Source of the DNA: Tigriopus japonicus
Taxonomy: Eukaryota > Arthropoda > Copepoda > Harpacticoida > Harpacticidae
Length of the DNA stretch: 64,000 nt
Assembly (NCBI GenBank): GCA_010645155.1
Contig: CM021318.1
Span: 9,286,762-9,350,761, forward strand
Direction: 5' to 3'
Both the position numbers and the translations under genes were made by a program. Positions 47,601 through 58,627 of this stretch are shown one piece after another. Numbering within the stretch: position 1 is the first letter of the stretch; each line of letters begins with the position of its first letter. The notes below the pieces were generated by a model. The model ran no database searches. It saw only the letters and a list, made by a program, of their open reading frames with translations, and was not told where the DNA came from.

Positions 47601-50600
47601 TCTGAGAAAGAACAAGAACTCCAAAGGCCAAGGCGAGGCCAGCCTCCAATTCCAGCCTTTCGGAATGGCAACTCTGCAATTCAATCGAGAGCTCAGACGA
47701 ACCAAGAACAGAGACAAGGCCGGTTCTTTTTGAACGCCTTGCCCAAGACCAAGGCTAACAAAACCCAGCCTTTGACTCAGTAAGCTAATTCCAGTTCAAG
47801 GCCTTTTCACTCCATGTTCATTAAAAAGAAGATCTAGCACATTGGGTAGATCTGAAGAGCTGACATGCTAACGAAGTGTTCAGTCGACTTCCACGAGTTT
47901 CGCAATGAAACGGGCAACACCTCCCTTGCAGACACTTTAATGATCAATTCAACCAAAGTGCAACTGAAATGTTGCCTTAAGTGTATTCTCAAGCATGAAA
48001 CTCGTAAAAGACACAATGACGGTATGGCACTTGGATGATGCAGACCGTGTACATAGATTTGTTTTGGTTGTGGGAGCGATGTGTGAAGCTTCTTATGAAG
48101 GGATATCTTTGTCATTGTACAGGAAGCTTCAAGAAGCTTGTCTTGAAATTGGAAAAGGTAAACTGGATGGATAAGGTTGTTTTTCTATGAAACTGCCTTT
48201 TCTTAATTTTGACAAGCCTGAGCATCAGATTTGGGACATTGGTTTCGAGGTCCCAGCTAAGGGGGTGTAAAATAGTCGGTTTTTATGGCTAGCATAATTT
48301 AGGGAGAAGCGGGTCTAGTTTTTGGTACTTTGCGTTGAATATTCATTCGTATTTTATGGAAAAATCTCATGAATAGAGGGCGTGTCTGGCATAACGAGTG
48401 CGCTCTACGTATGTTCGAGGCCTCGCAAGATACACAGACAAAACGCTACCAACACTGATGGGAAACCTCGAACTTTATAATGGGAGACCTCGCATATTTT
48501 ATCGCCCTTGGGGAGTTCAGATTTCTCTGCAGACTTCCCCCCACTCTGCTCTTTTCCCTTTTCCAAGACATTAAGCCACTTTGGTTGATCCCATTTTCAA
48601 TAGTTCAATAATCCAAATGTTGAGGAAAGATTTGGGGAATTCGTCTGGCAAAGTTGGTCCATTTGTTGCTCTAGATATCTTGACTGATACGAAAAGGTTT
48701 TTTTGCAAACGAGAGCCTACATGTAATTACATTTTCCACGCAAACTTTGAGCATTCCATTCAAGGAATGGCAGAACCCTACGCAATTCTTGCCAGATGAC
48801 CTGCAGCCATATCCTTCACAAAAGCAATGCCAAAGTAGAGATGAGCGAAATGCAAAAAGATAGCAAACCGAACAAAGGAGAACGTCGTGAGCGAAAAATT
48901 TCATGAAAATGCATTTCTTACTGAATTCGATCTTCTCTCTAATAGGTTGCTGAACCAAGCGAGGCGGAAACAAACGAGAGTCTTCAACAATATCCAAAGC
49001 CATATCAATAACAAGAAAAGCGTTCTTAACCGATCATTCCAGCCGAAGACAAACACACTTCGAAAAGGCCGAGCCCAAGCTCAAGCTCTAACAGATGGTC
49101 AACGACGAGACTCATTAACCTCGTCCATAAAGGCCAATAGCCTTGAAAACGCAAGCGAACCCCCTGTAAACAGATACGTCGCACCATCCAGTCCTACCAA
49201 GGGCCAGACCAATTTGGGAGTGAATGCTGCTAATTCCCAAGTTCAGGCTCCTCCGACCACTTATTTGCCCCAACCAGATGGCACCAATGGGTCCATTGCA
49301 CCAGTTTCCTCGGTCCAACCCAACCAGGGAAAAGGAACATTGACGGACCAGCCTCTTTCAACATCCTATGGGGTATTCCAAGTCAACCCCACACCAAATG
49401 CTCAGACTACACCAACGACATCTGCTGCAGATCCATTATACGAATACGGTTTCGATTACTACGATTATTCCGATTACGATTATAAACCAGCCGCAAGTAA
49501 TGGGCCTGTGACTCCATCCACTGATTTGGAACCCCCCAAAGCAAATTCAAACACTGCCGACTACAATTACCATAACGACTACGACTATAGCGATTATCAA
49601 ACACCTGTTCCCGATTTACCGAGCTTCGACGATGGAACATTGGAAGATAAACTTATGGAATTGCGAGAGAAATCGACAATCCGATTTTGTATGAATGATA
49701 AAACCCAGATGTCTGCTCAAGTTCCAGAACTTGGAATTCGCTTTTGCTTGCCAGAGTTTTCCAAACAAGTTTTTGATTTAGATGTCTTGGGAACTTTGGA
49801 AACTGTCAGTTGTGTCCAGGAACTGAACAATAGTCCCAAAACCTTGAGTGCCATTCCCTTTCAACAAGTTCCATGTCTTCCACAGGATGTGGGCTCAGTG
49901 CAAGCCCCTGGAACCGGAAGTGGCAATAAAGATCAAAGCATGCGAAATCCAGCCAACATTCCAGGATTAGTCCAAAGAAACATGACTTCTTCATCCGAAA
50001 CAACGAATGCCTCCAACTTGAGAGAAGAACTTTGTCTGGTGGAGAATCAGAACGGAGGTGTTACGGCTGAGCGATATTTGTGCTCAAGACCGGATTTGCC
50101 CGAAGTCTCGAACTTTATTCAAGCCTTTTGCTTAGATGATAATGTGGCTAGAATTCTGAAGGTGGGTGAAATGGTTGAGCCATCTATTTTGGCTCAATTT
50201 GTTGAGAGTAAACAATGCCAAGCCAATCCTAGAATGCAAGCAATGGATTCAAGAACCATGATAATGACTTTGCGAGACTCCATGAGGACCAGTTCTGACC
50301 GAAAGGAGATGAACAAAATGATGAAAATGATGAAGACTTTGATGGTGGCTATGATGATGGCCAAGAATTCTACAACCCATAATGTCAAAACAACTACAAA
50401 AACATGTCTGGTGGAAAAGGGCAAAACTATTCGAGCGGAAAATTTGGAATGCGTTCAATTAGATATGGCGAAGAATGCAATGAAAGACTTGGAAAGTAAC
50501 TTTTGCTTGGATGAAAACACTGCTCGAGTTGTCAGTCCTGGAGAAGTGGTGGATGTATCATCCCTGGCACCCTTCGTACAAGAACAGCTTTGTTTCATGA

Positions 50601-53600
50601 TGAAAGACACCAAGCCTTTGACCATGAACATGATGATGACTAGTCTACAAGAGGCTATCAAATCGATGTCAAACCGAAAGGAAATCAATAAAATGACATC
50701 CATGATGAAAAGCCTGAACATGAAAGGGCTTATGATGAAAAAAGCCAATGCCCTGAAAAGCTTTTCAAACCGGAAATGCGTATCAGCTAAACGATTTCAA
50801 AACACCGGACAGATGACCTTCGAAGATAGGATGTGCGTCAGCAAAGTAACGAGAGAGATATTAGAGGATAGGGAAATCTTGGACCAGATTGTCATGAAAA
50901 CTTGCCTCCCAGAAGGCACGGACCCAAAACAAGGGCTAATGAATATGTTGGGCAAGATGGAGGAGAGTGCTTGCCTCTTAGGTGATAACGAAGTCAAGCC
51001 TAGGGATATAACGGCAAAGAAGAAAAGCTTACCCATCCCCGGATTCCAATTCACTTTCACCAAAAGGGCTTGCTTCCTCAACGAGACCTTTGACTTGGAC
51101 AACCTATTTGTTGAATCAAGGCAGTGTCTGCCCAAGCTTCCAAAAAGTCAATTAACTTTGGCTTCCTCGGATCTGACACCGTTGTTCTGTATGCCCGAGG
51201 ACAAAGATTTTCTAAATGCTACACCGGAGGATTTGATCTTTTCCATCCCATTTGTCGAGACATACTTTTGTCAACAACGAACCAAAGAGGTTACGTTCCC
51301 AGTTCCACAAATGAAAATGTGTTTGGCCGAAGGGACCCTCCTCACCGATCAGATTTGCTTTCCAAATGCTACCATGAATTCCAATGTTCTCAAGGAATAC
51401 TTTTGCGTCATGGACGAAATTGATCCAGTGGCAGCTTTAGAGCTTTCTTTGGTGGATTTGGCTCCTTTTGTGGCGCCCACAAAATGTTTGGCAATGAGAC
51501 GCGCGCCGTCCTCGTCTTCAGTCTTTCTACTAGCAAATCCTCTCGCTCTAAATCTTTCAGAACCGTTCTTTGAAAGCAAATCTTGCTTGAATTTGGACAG
51601 TCTTGATGATATTGATGAATCCATAAAGGAGAAAACGTGCTTAGCCCCACTCGAAAAGATGCCGCAAAATATTCCCACAACATTTGAACGGTCGTTTTGT
51701 TTGTCCAAAGCTGGTAATCCCGCCACAGGAAACCTTATTGCGACACTTCCTTTCATCGAAGAATCTTTGTGTTTCAAAATGAAAGAAGTGAAGCCAATGA
51801 ATCAAAAGAATGGCCAAAGCTTTATGCAAATGTTGATGGGTATGACTTCCAAAACCTCCGACTCGTCAGAGTTGGAGGTCAGACAATGTTTGGATCCTAA
51901 ATCCAACGTGTTTGATTTTAAGGAAATGATGTGCCATCCAACCGTTGATGGAGTTAATTCCAAGACAAACAATGGAATGATGTTCACTTGCCTTAACTCC
52001 GAAATTGGAAATCTAGATGTTAACTCTGCAATTCTCTCAGACCTCATCTTGTTCACAGAAAAGCTCATTTGCACAACAGATGAAACCATGGCGATGACAA
52101 AGGTCAAGAAGAGCCAACAAGGTCCCAACACCTCTGACTACGATTACCAAGACTCATACGATGAATATGATTCAGATGGCCCATCTTTACAAACTGAGCC
52201 CATTATGAACGGCATGACTCAGATCCCCAAAAGTGAGGTGAGGCTTTGTCGAAAGGGTTCACGGACAAGAGGGCAATCCATTAACCTTGAGCTGCGGATT
52301 TGCTTGGAAGATCCAAAAGCCAAGAGCCTTAAAGGCATGGATCAACTGATGCAGAGTGTGTCTTGCATATCTCAAAAATCTCTCACCAAGCGTCCAACGA
52401 ATGGAATCAGTTCGTTTTTGACCGACTCGCAATGTTACGTGAAAATCAATGAAAATCAGAGGAACAAAGAGAAAAAACGGTTTCAAACAGATCAGCACCT
52501 GTGTTCCGTTCAAGGGCGACTGGAGAGGCGAAATTGCTTTGCCAAACCAGCCAGTAGAAGGGCAGCTCGAAGGCGGGAAATTCAAACTGAAAAACTCTCA
52601 TGTCTTCCGAACGAAATCAGAGAGTCGCAAGACTTTGAAATGATTAATCTCGATTGCATCGCGAGGAAGCCCTTGAATGTGAAACTGATCCCGAAGCCAC
52701 CGAACGACAAAAATAAACCAAATACAATGAAGGCGGTTCCCCTTAACAAAGCTGCTGCGGATCGATTGACCAAGAATTTGGAGGAAGTTCAATGTAAGGA
52801 TATGATGACCATGGATGGATTTCAAATGCCTGTCTCAATGCCGAGGAAGTGTTTCAAAGAAAACACACCCATGCAAATTTTGAGCGATTACCCCTTTGAG
52901 ATGCTGGAATGCTCAAAATCCACACGATTTTGCTTGACCAAAGTGTTCCAAAACTCTCTCAACTCAAGCCTTGGACGTATGCCAAAGCCTACGATGACAT
53001 TACAATCGATAAAATGTCTGAGAATGGTCGGAAGTGTCCCAAAACTCGAGGAACGGACGTGCTTTGGGAAAAAATCCACCCCAAGTAACGTCAAAGTGGA
53101 GGATCTGAACTGCTTGTCTGGGTTACCCGGAAGTGTGTCAAATTCCATGCCGGCATTTGAAACCAGGAAATGTCTTCTGGTTACTCAAGCAATGGGCAAA
53201 GCCCCTCAACGTGCTGAAAAAGATCTGGTTGAGCAATTGAGTATCAACATATCAGTAGAATCTGGGGAGTCTCGTGATGGAAATATGCAAAATGGTGGAA
53301 CCACCGATACTAATACTCTTGAAGAAGACACTTCAATCGACGTGTCAGCTGACGAGGAATCAATTCTTGGACGTTTTAAAACATTGCCGCACTTGTGTTT
53401 CTTAAACCTGGGAGGTTTCCAACAACGGCAATGCTTCACCTCAAGGCGTGTTCCCCTCTCCAAAGATACTGAAGAGCTCTTGTGCATTCAAACTGAGATC
53501 ACCAATCTAAGTAGGCTCCCATTTAGCAACACTAATATGCCTAAAACGACTGTGTGTAAACGGCAACTCATGACAATGCAACAAGTCTTGAAAATGGCCA

Positions 53601-53881
53601 TGAATATGACTCAAACAAAGATGGACCAACAAATGCGAGCGGTTTTAGCTCCCAGTGCTGAGTCCATCGCGGATATGATTGTGACGGCTATCAATGAGGT
53701 GATTGAGGAAAATTCCGACGATATCGATATGTTGAACATGATGAAGGACATGAGAGGCATGAGAAGGAGAGAAGTGCAAGACGCCATGGAAAGTCTTGAT
53801 GTGCCTAGAAACATGAGGAATCGTATTTCCAACACCCTCTTGGATCGGATTAATGATGCCGTATCGCCTGTTTTCGGTTAA
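32567..53881 (+). CDS. CTLD-2: secreted C-type lectin fused to giant cysteine-repeat protein (about 2153 aa), host of nested LGIC-2
   Basis: Exons: 32567-32668, 41658-41838, 42369-42477, 42635-42843, 42904-42947, 43621-43857, 44540-44701, 47151-47178, 47248-47423, 47502-47779, 48946-53881 (TAA). All joins keep frame. Exon 1 is a signal peptide (MVVNWFISAMLVSLSLVEGG) followed by a basic LRRRQ. Exons 2-5 are a C-type lectin-like domain homologous exon by exon to CTLD-1 (EIWIGLHQNSPF, FRWNTRFCDG, AMFVCQ). The WND site is again lost. Then come the Cys module, a Ser-rich linker, a tiny exon giving LLRVKRG (furin-like R-V-K-R), two low-complexity linker exons and the giant terminal exon. Intron 1 contains the complete opposite-strand LGIC-2 gene. 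The donor at 47423 (AAC/GTATTA) is weak and was chosen because it alone keeps the protein-like frame of the next exon. The product should be extracellular. Confidence 0.75.
32706..36330 (-). CDS. LGIC-2: paralogous Cys-loop channel with pentraxin-like and LDLa ectodomains (864 aa)
   Basis: Ten exons in transcript order: 36330-36261, 36084-35884, 35817-35620, 35513-34523, 34457-34129, 33863-33771, 33700-33597, 33533-33452, 33380-33115, 32966-32706 (TAA). Every exon has exactly the same length as its LGIC-1 counterpart, so the proteins align without net gaps. The signal peptide begins MILLTISILSLFPGIRS. The pentraxin part has LGQEQDSPGGSFELEQSFAG, the LDLa module CDDGKC ... CDGVTDCDDKTDELHC, the Cys loop CHFDLQFYPFDTQTC. 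M1-M2 is nearly identical to LGIC-1, while the M3-M4 loop differs most and is again about 25 residues. Introns have diverged, and intron 3 is about 100 bp here against about 1 kb in LGIC-1, which carries a transposon. The reading frame is intact, so both copies look functional. They may form one heteromeric channel. Ligand and selectivity are unknown. Confidence 0.9.
37872..38000. repeat. Half-copy of the MITE at 16223-17040
   Basis: AAGGTCGGTTGTTGAGGTAG, then AGTTTCGCTACATAAGCTGC, match the left arm of the MITE in LGIC-1 intron 3. No clear second arm was seen. Confidence 0.6.
40815..40969. mobile_element. Short inverted-repeat element (155 bp MITE)
   Basis: Ends TAAGGCTCGG and CCGAGCCTTA. 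Arms of about 45 bp pair, including GGAGCAGAA and CAGACGTT on the left and their complements on the right. Confidence 0.65.
43008..43204. mobile_element. Foldback element with about 60-bp arms
   Basis: The left arm GGGTCGCATGTTAACGCAT and following 45 bp is almost perfectly complementary to the right arm at 43141-43204, around a central AGCAGCTGTCGCGAG segment. A diverged relative is at 18494-18560. It lies in a CTLD-2 intron. Confidence 0.7.
44997..45444. mobile_element. Palindromic foldback element, copy 2 (448 bp)
   Basis: Same length, ends (AAGAAGC/GCTTCTT) and central hairpin as the element at 28418-28865, inserted in inverse orientation in the CTLD-2 intron before the furin-site exon. 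A clear target duplication is not visible here. Confidence 0.75.
48946..53881 (+). CDS. Giant terminal exon of CTLD-2: cysteine-repeat domain
   Basis: A single 4936-nt exon gives about 1645 residues. The start is set by the AATAG acceptor at 48945, since the upstream exon leaves CA and this exon supplies G. Residues up to about 49650 are Pro/Thr/Ser/Asn-rich, with acidic tyrosine clusters (DYYDYSDYDY, NDYDYSDY; another, SDYDYQDSYDEYD, near 52130). From about 49688 to 53561 there are 52 cysteines, almost always single, spaced about 15-60 residues apart, typically in the context [R/K/hydrophobic]-x-C-[L/F/V/M]. A higher-order repeat of 124 residues is clear: LCLVE...FCLDDNVAR at 50033 onward recurs as TCLVE...FCLDENTAR at 50405 onward. 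Met-rich segments (MMKMMKTLMVAMMM) lie inside it. The C-terminal ~110 residues lack Cys and look helical. I do not recognise the family. An extracellular structural or adhesive role is a guess. Confidence 0.75.
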
Positions 53882-54365
53882 TGTCGACGGTCCTTTTTTT
53901 ATTACTTTCATGTGGCAGCTATTTATTTATGTAAATTTGCTTTTGAATGATATTTTTCCAGACTTTTATATTTCTTCCAAAATCTGTCGAAGTAATCCAA
54001 GAATTGTGGAAAAATGTTCGGTGGAATTCTTTAAGCTTTTGCAAAATATAAACCATGTTCTATCCAATCTAAAGTGAAATGCAACTCAAACTCAAACCAA
54101 CATCATTTGTCCTTTCTAAATTTGCCCAGAAATTGCCGACGGGAACTTGAACAAGGCCTAAAAACATGTTATTTTTGTTTCTTAAGAGCTGAAATGACCG
54201 ATAGCCAGTAACTATTTCAGGAAATACATTTAGGTTTGAACTAGCAACATGACATTGGCCTAAACATTGCGAAATTCTTGTCTTTCTTAGACACTCATTG
54301 AATATTATTATTGGGGGTGATTTATGAATGTACAATTCTTCCTACTACTACTAGGGGTATTACTG

Positions 54366-54658
54366 TAGAGGGCTAACAGAGAAATGTCACTCCAGTACAG
54401 TCAGTGGAGATTTGTTTTGAACACACTTCATTGATAGGGCAGCAAGGGTGTTAAGTGACTTGATTCATCATACATTGCTCTTGTTCGACCAAAGCAGTTG
54501 AATGAGCAATTTGGTCACTGACTCCCAAAAAATGCAAGTTTATGTTGTGAATCACATAACTTAGCGTGTTCAATGTCAAATCCCACCCATTCCACACACA
54601 GGGCAGTCTTGGTGACTCACAAATATTTTCGGAGTGTCATTTCTCTGTTAGCCCTCTA
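54366..54658. mobile_element. MITE family 293, copy 2
   Basis: Perfect ends TAGAGGGCTAACAGAGAAATG and its complement, 293 bp. The terminal TA on both sides suggests a TA target duplication, as in Tc1/mariner-driven MITEs. It matches the copy at 22323-22611 along its length. Confidence 0.8.
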
Positions 54659-56562
54659 GTTCGAACTAGCTTGGATTCTTTGGGATTTGGAGGTGCTCTC
54701 AGAGCACTAGTAGAACCTCTACGGTCGCTACAGCTGACCTCAAATCCCAAGTTAGGACAAAACCCATGAATGCTCTAGAAAATATGCAGTATCATATACC
54801 TTTTGTACCTTCTCAGAGTACCGTTCAGATCGGACTTTTGGAGTCTCTCCCGATTTGAGAGCTCTCTCATTCCCGTGATAGTCCAACCCCGAGGATGGGA
54901 CCAACATTTCTTATACCCAATGATCCCAATGAAAACAAGTCGTCGTGGCATTTGGGGAACCGGGGTCTCACTTAAACAATGTCCAGTCTCCCAACTGACA
55001 CAGTTTTTTTCCCTTTCTTTATTTTTAAACTGAGACCGAAATACATACATACATGTTCCTATATAGTGAAACATCTTTGGACCTGCTCCACCTTTTGCAG
55101 ACATGTCGAACTCATGGGAGCTCAAATGAGTGAGGCATATTCTAGATGAGGCTGAACAGTCGACTTGTACAAGTTAATGATTGTGAGGATCTATGTAGAA
55201 ATGCTCTGAATTTTTTTTCTTTCGTTGGACTTTTTTTGTTTAGTTGTTCGAATAAATTTGAAAGTTTCCAAAAAAACTGCTAAAACTTGATGGTTGCCTA
55301 GTACTTGAAACCAAAACTTCAATGTTTTGTACGTTCAAAAATTGACTTTTTGAACGTCTTTGTCAAATTTGAAACTTTTTAATAGCACGGAAGCTAAGCT
55401 AACAATTTATACGAGAGTGATCCGTAGATCTCCCTGAGGCTTGAACTGTATTGCATATGGGTTGCTTATTGTTTTACGTTGTAAACTTCTTCTCAACGAC
55501 TTAAATTATTTGTAAAGCAATTTCTCCATTGCCTCTTAAGTTGGGTGGTTTCAAACTTACACTTACCCCAGATTCCTTTATACCTTTCTTTCCCAGCGCA
55601 CTTTTTAACCTAAGATGTGATCATCAAACCTTGCAACAAGACAATTTAATCAAACCGATGTTTGTTTATGCCCTATAATAGCCTCCAACCTCTTTTGTTT
55701 GAGTGAAGTGCGATGTATTATAAAGTCTGCTCCTTGCCATCTTCTAAAAACATGGACTTATGTTGTGAAAGACCGAGATTTTGGTTTCAGATATTCGTTG
55801 GCTGATTCAGCGGAGTCAATCTCAATTTCGGAGCAGCCTTCAATTTCGCTGTTCCTTTGAAGGCCTCGCCAACACAGTGTTAGGTCATGATAATAGAAGC
55901 AGTTCGTTCGCCCTTCTTTCAAAGGTGATGACTTGGCACATTTTGCCTCATTTCCAACCGAACATCCTTTCAAAATGGTGATTCAGAAAACCGATAGGAT
56001 ATCCGCTCTTAGGTTAGGATGATTGGGTGAAAGCAAAAATGATGTTTTTGTGTGTTGCTTCTGTTCTCAGCTGATTTGGGACTAAAACGTTGAAGGACCA
56101 ACGTCAGAAAAAAGCGGTCCAATTCCTCCTTAAGATTGATTCGCTTTTTTACCTCGCTGACTCCGTGATTTTCACTTAATTTGAGTTCAAGTATTTTTTG
56201 ATATACCATACGATAATGAATGGCCTTAATCAAAACATATTTAATGACATTATGCCTAATGTCCAAGATCAGGTTCCTTGACGATCCAAAGGTAAAAGCA
56301 TAACAACTTTGCGATGAATCTGGTCAGCAATGCTTTTGCGCTACTTCTACTTTTATGTCCAACGTTTTTCATCATTTATTTTTCCTTTAACAATAATCTT
56401 CAGGCATTCCTACTTGAATCATTTGATTTCAAATTCTTTACAAAAACGAAAAGTTACTGAAAATTGATAGCAAACACTGCCAGTCGCCAATTGCACACAT
56501 CCTCATCAAGAACCGAGTTGATTCTCTTAATCAATGATGACTCAACGAAGGGTATGTTTATG

Positions 56563-56876
56563 ATGAATACTACTGATGGGTTTCGAGTTGGATTTTTGGC
56601 CGAGTTTTGCCACTTTGGATTTTAAGGTCAAAAAGTTGACCCCCAACTAATCTTCTCAAGTAGAGACGTCATAAAATATGGCAGCACTGCCAACTCGAAA
56701 TCCAAAAGTATAGCTACTGATGGAACTCGAAATCGAACTAGTTCGAGTGTTGCCAAATTGGTCCCTGTTTAGGTCTTTTTGAAAACGTTCAATACAACCT
56801 GCCCTAATCAACAATGATAAACTTCCGAGTAAAAAATGGCAGCACTCCCGGTTCGAAACCCATCACTAATGAATAC
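56563..56876. mobile_element. hAT-like MITE (298 bp) with 8-bp target duplication
   Basis: Ends TACTGATGGGTTTCGAG and TTCGAAACCCATCACTA bound 56571-56868, flanked by perfect 8-bp repeats ATGAATAC (56563-56570 and 56869-56876). The interior contains two related halves: TACTGATGG recurs at about 56713, and GGCAGCACT occurs in each half. Confidence 0.75.
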
Positions 56877-57010
56877 CACTCAAGCTAGGTTACTACAAAG
56901 AAAATTCAACGGATCATTTGCAGCCCTGAAATAACCTCTCATTTTAGGACAATGACAAGCCGGAAGCTGTATCTCTATAATTCGTACTGAGAAATTAAGA
57001 TGTTCTTGTC

Positions 57011-58362
57011 TTAGTCCACATCAATATCTTCTGGATCACTGAGGTCATCATGGCTGTAAATAAAGGTTTGAAAATTTGCATGACTCTTTGAAAAGCTAAA
57101 AAGAAATAGGCCTCAAAAGGTTTACTTGGCATTGTAAGGAAGACCATGCGATCCGGCCGAAGAATAATTGTCGATAAAAGGCAATTCCAAAATTTCTGGT
57201 TTGTGCTTAACCAAAAAGTACACAATGCACTCCAACTCAGTGGTACTTTCCACGGACTTGTGCGTAGGTTTGACGATTTTAATGCATTCCAAACGGCGTT
57301 TATACAATTTGGGATAGTCCTCAAGTACGTCCAGATGCTTCAGCTTCTCCTCATTGACTTGATAGATCTCCCCTTGGATCAAATGGCCTTGATTGGGTAG
57401 ATCCAATAGAAAAGGGATGTTGTATTTGGAGGCAATCACCATGGGGTACCTGTGAGTATCCATAAGAGATGTAGAATGTCTTTATAAGGAAAGCCTCTTG
57501 AAACTCAAAAAAGGCAAAACCTTGACTTTGGATGTCATTGCATGTTTTAGAGGTTTTTTACCATAAACTATTGATCTTGCACAAGGGTCAGCAACAACTA
57601 AGTCAGAAATAAAGAGATGACCAATCAGGAGGGCCCGGATTTTTTCTTCAAATTTTCAACATACTTTAGTGTTATAAAAAATTCTAAACTTTTTAGGCTC
57701 TTCATGTCGATTCAATCTTTCAAGATTTGTGAAGTACACTTTAATTTGTTCTTCCTTTGTCATATGAAGTCAACAAAATCAGCCCATACACAAACTGAGC
57801 CATCTTGACCCATATTTATATGGCCCACATGATTAGCAGATTACACGAGGTTAAGGGCCTGAAATATAGTAAGCCTTTACACGAGATATACCCCATTGAG
57901 ATGCCCCTCACCCTCTCATGGATATAAGTTAACAGGCAATGGCCTAGGGAACTGAACCAGAATGACAAGGGAAATGCTCCAGTTTCTGGATGGTTCACCC
58001 TGTTTCAAAAAGGTTTAATGTTCTAATGAGCGGACAACTTCGTGTGGTTTGGCATGGAGGATGAAAACTTAGATCTATCGTAAAACATAACGGTAAAATA
58101 AATATTTTGCACACTTGAAGAAGACTAGTTAGGTTAGGCTTGGTTAGGTTAATGGAAGTTGGAAAGATTGCGCTTATGATGTTGGAGTACAAAAGCGGAG
58201 ACATGACACCAAAGCTGTTACCAGCCTGTGGACTCACTTGATAGTAGTTTCTCCCGAGCCAATGAAAATCGAAGTTCCATTTCGACCATTTTTGAGCCAA
58301 TGCTCGTTGGGTTGGCCTTGTTTGAGGGTTCCATACACAAATACATGATACACGTCGGTCAT
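57011..58362 (-). CDS. Gamma-glutamylamine cyclotransferase-like protein (GGACT/AIG2 family, 163 aa)
   Basis: Exons in transcript order: 58362-58238, 57449-57126, 57053-57011 (TAA), all GT/AG with matching phases. Family members cleave gamma-glutamyl-amines, such as gamma-glutamyl-epsilon-lysine from transglutaminase crosslinks, releasing 5-oxoproline. The N-terminal motif VFVYGTLKQGQPN is the conserved family signature of the substrate pocket. LDVLEDYPKLYKR carries the conserved Glu that acts as general acid/base in the family. The closing segment NYSSAGSHGLPY is also typical. Length and single-domain organisation fit the family. The last exon adds an acidic tail (HDDLSDPEDIDVD). There is no signal peptide, so it should be cytosolic. 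A second, broken copy lies at 62950-63461. Confidence 0.88.
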
Positions 58363-58597
58363 GATCGTGGATCGAACTCTTGCTTCATCTGAGGTTCTTT
58401 GAAAACTGTTTGTTTCTTTTCTGGTGAGAGTGTTATGTTAACTCTTGTGTTTATTTAGCTTTGGTCGCAAATTTGAACCTGGGATTTGCGTAATCTTAAT
58501 GAGAATCAGACGCAGAGCTGCACAATTCAGTATGCACACGCAAGGCTCAAACAAGTCATGACTAAAGCCAAATTAAGCCCAAAAACATTGAATAGCA

Positions 58598-58627
58598 ATT
58601 CAGTGTGCGTGTGTGTGTGTGTGTGCA
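58598..58627. repeat. (GT)n microsatellite
   Basis: Run of GT dinucleotides within GTGTGCGTGTGTGTGTGTGT. Confidence 0.9.

Larger units (their letters stand above)
53882..57010. other. Intergenic spacer with two transposable elements
   Basis: 3' flank of CTLD-2; no AATAAA was seen within about 200 bp of the stop. It holds MITE family 293 copy 2 (54366-54658) and a hAT-like element (56571-56868). No gene was found. Confidence 0.5.

Noticed and set aside
47440..47733. Alternative frame of the 47502-47779 exon (RPSWNFWQAHLSLL)
   Set aside because: It would need an odd donor after ATGAATGA and then hits a stop before the exon end. The SPKLEFLAG frame joins correctly to the giant exon.
5166..53881. 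A single giant gene joining the 5-9 kb exons, both lectin cassettes and the cysteine-repeat exon
   Set aside because: Phases would allow it, but the 5-9 kb gene ends in its own stop and each lectin set has its own signal-peptide exon. It remains worth testing with long reads.
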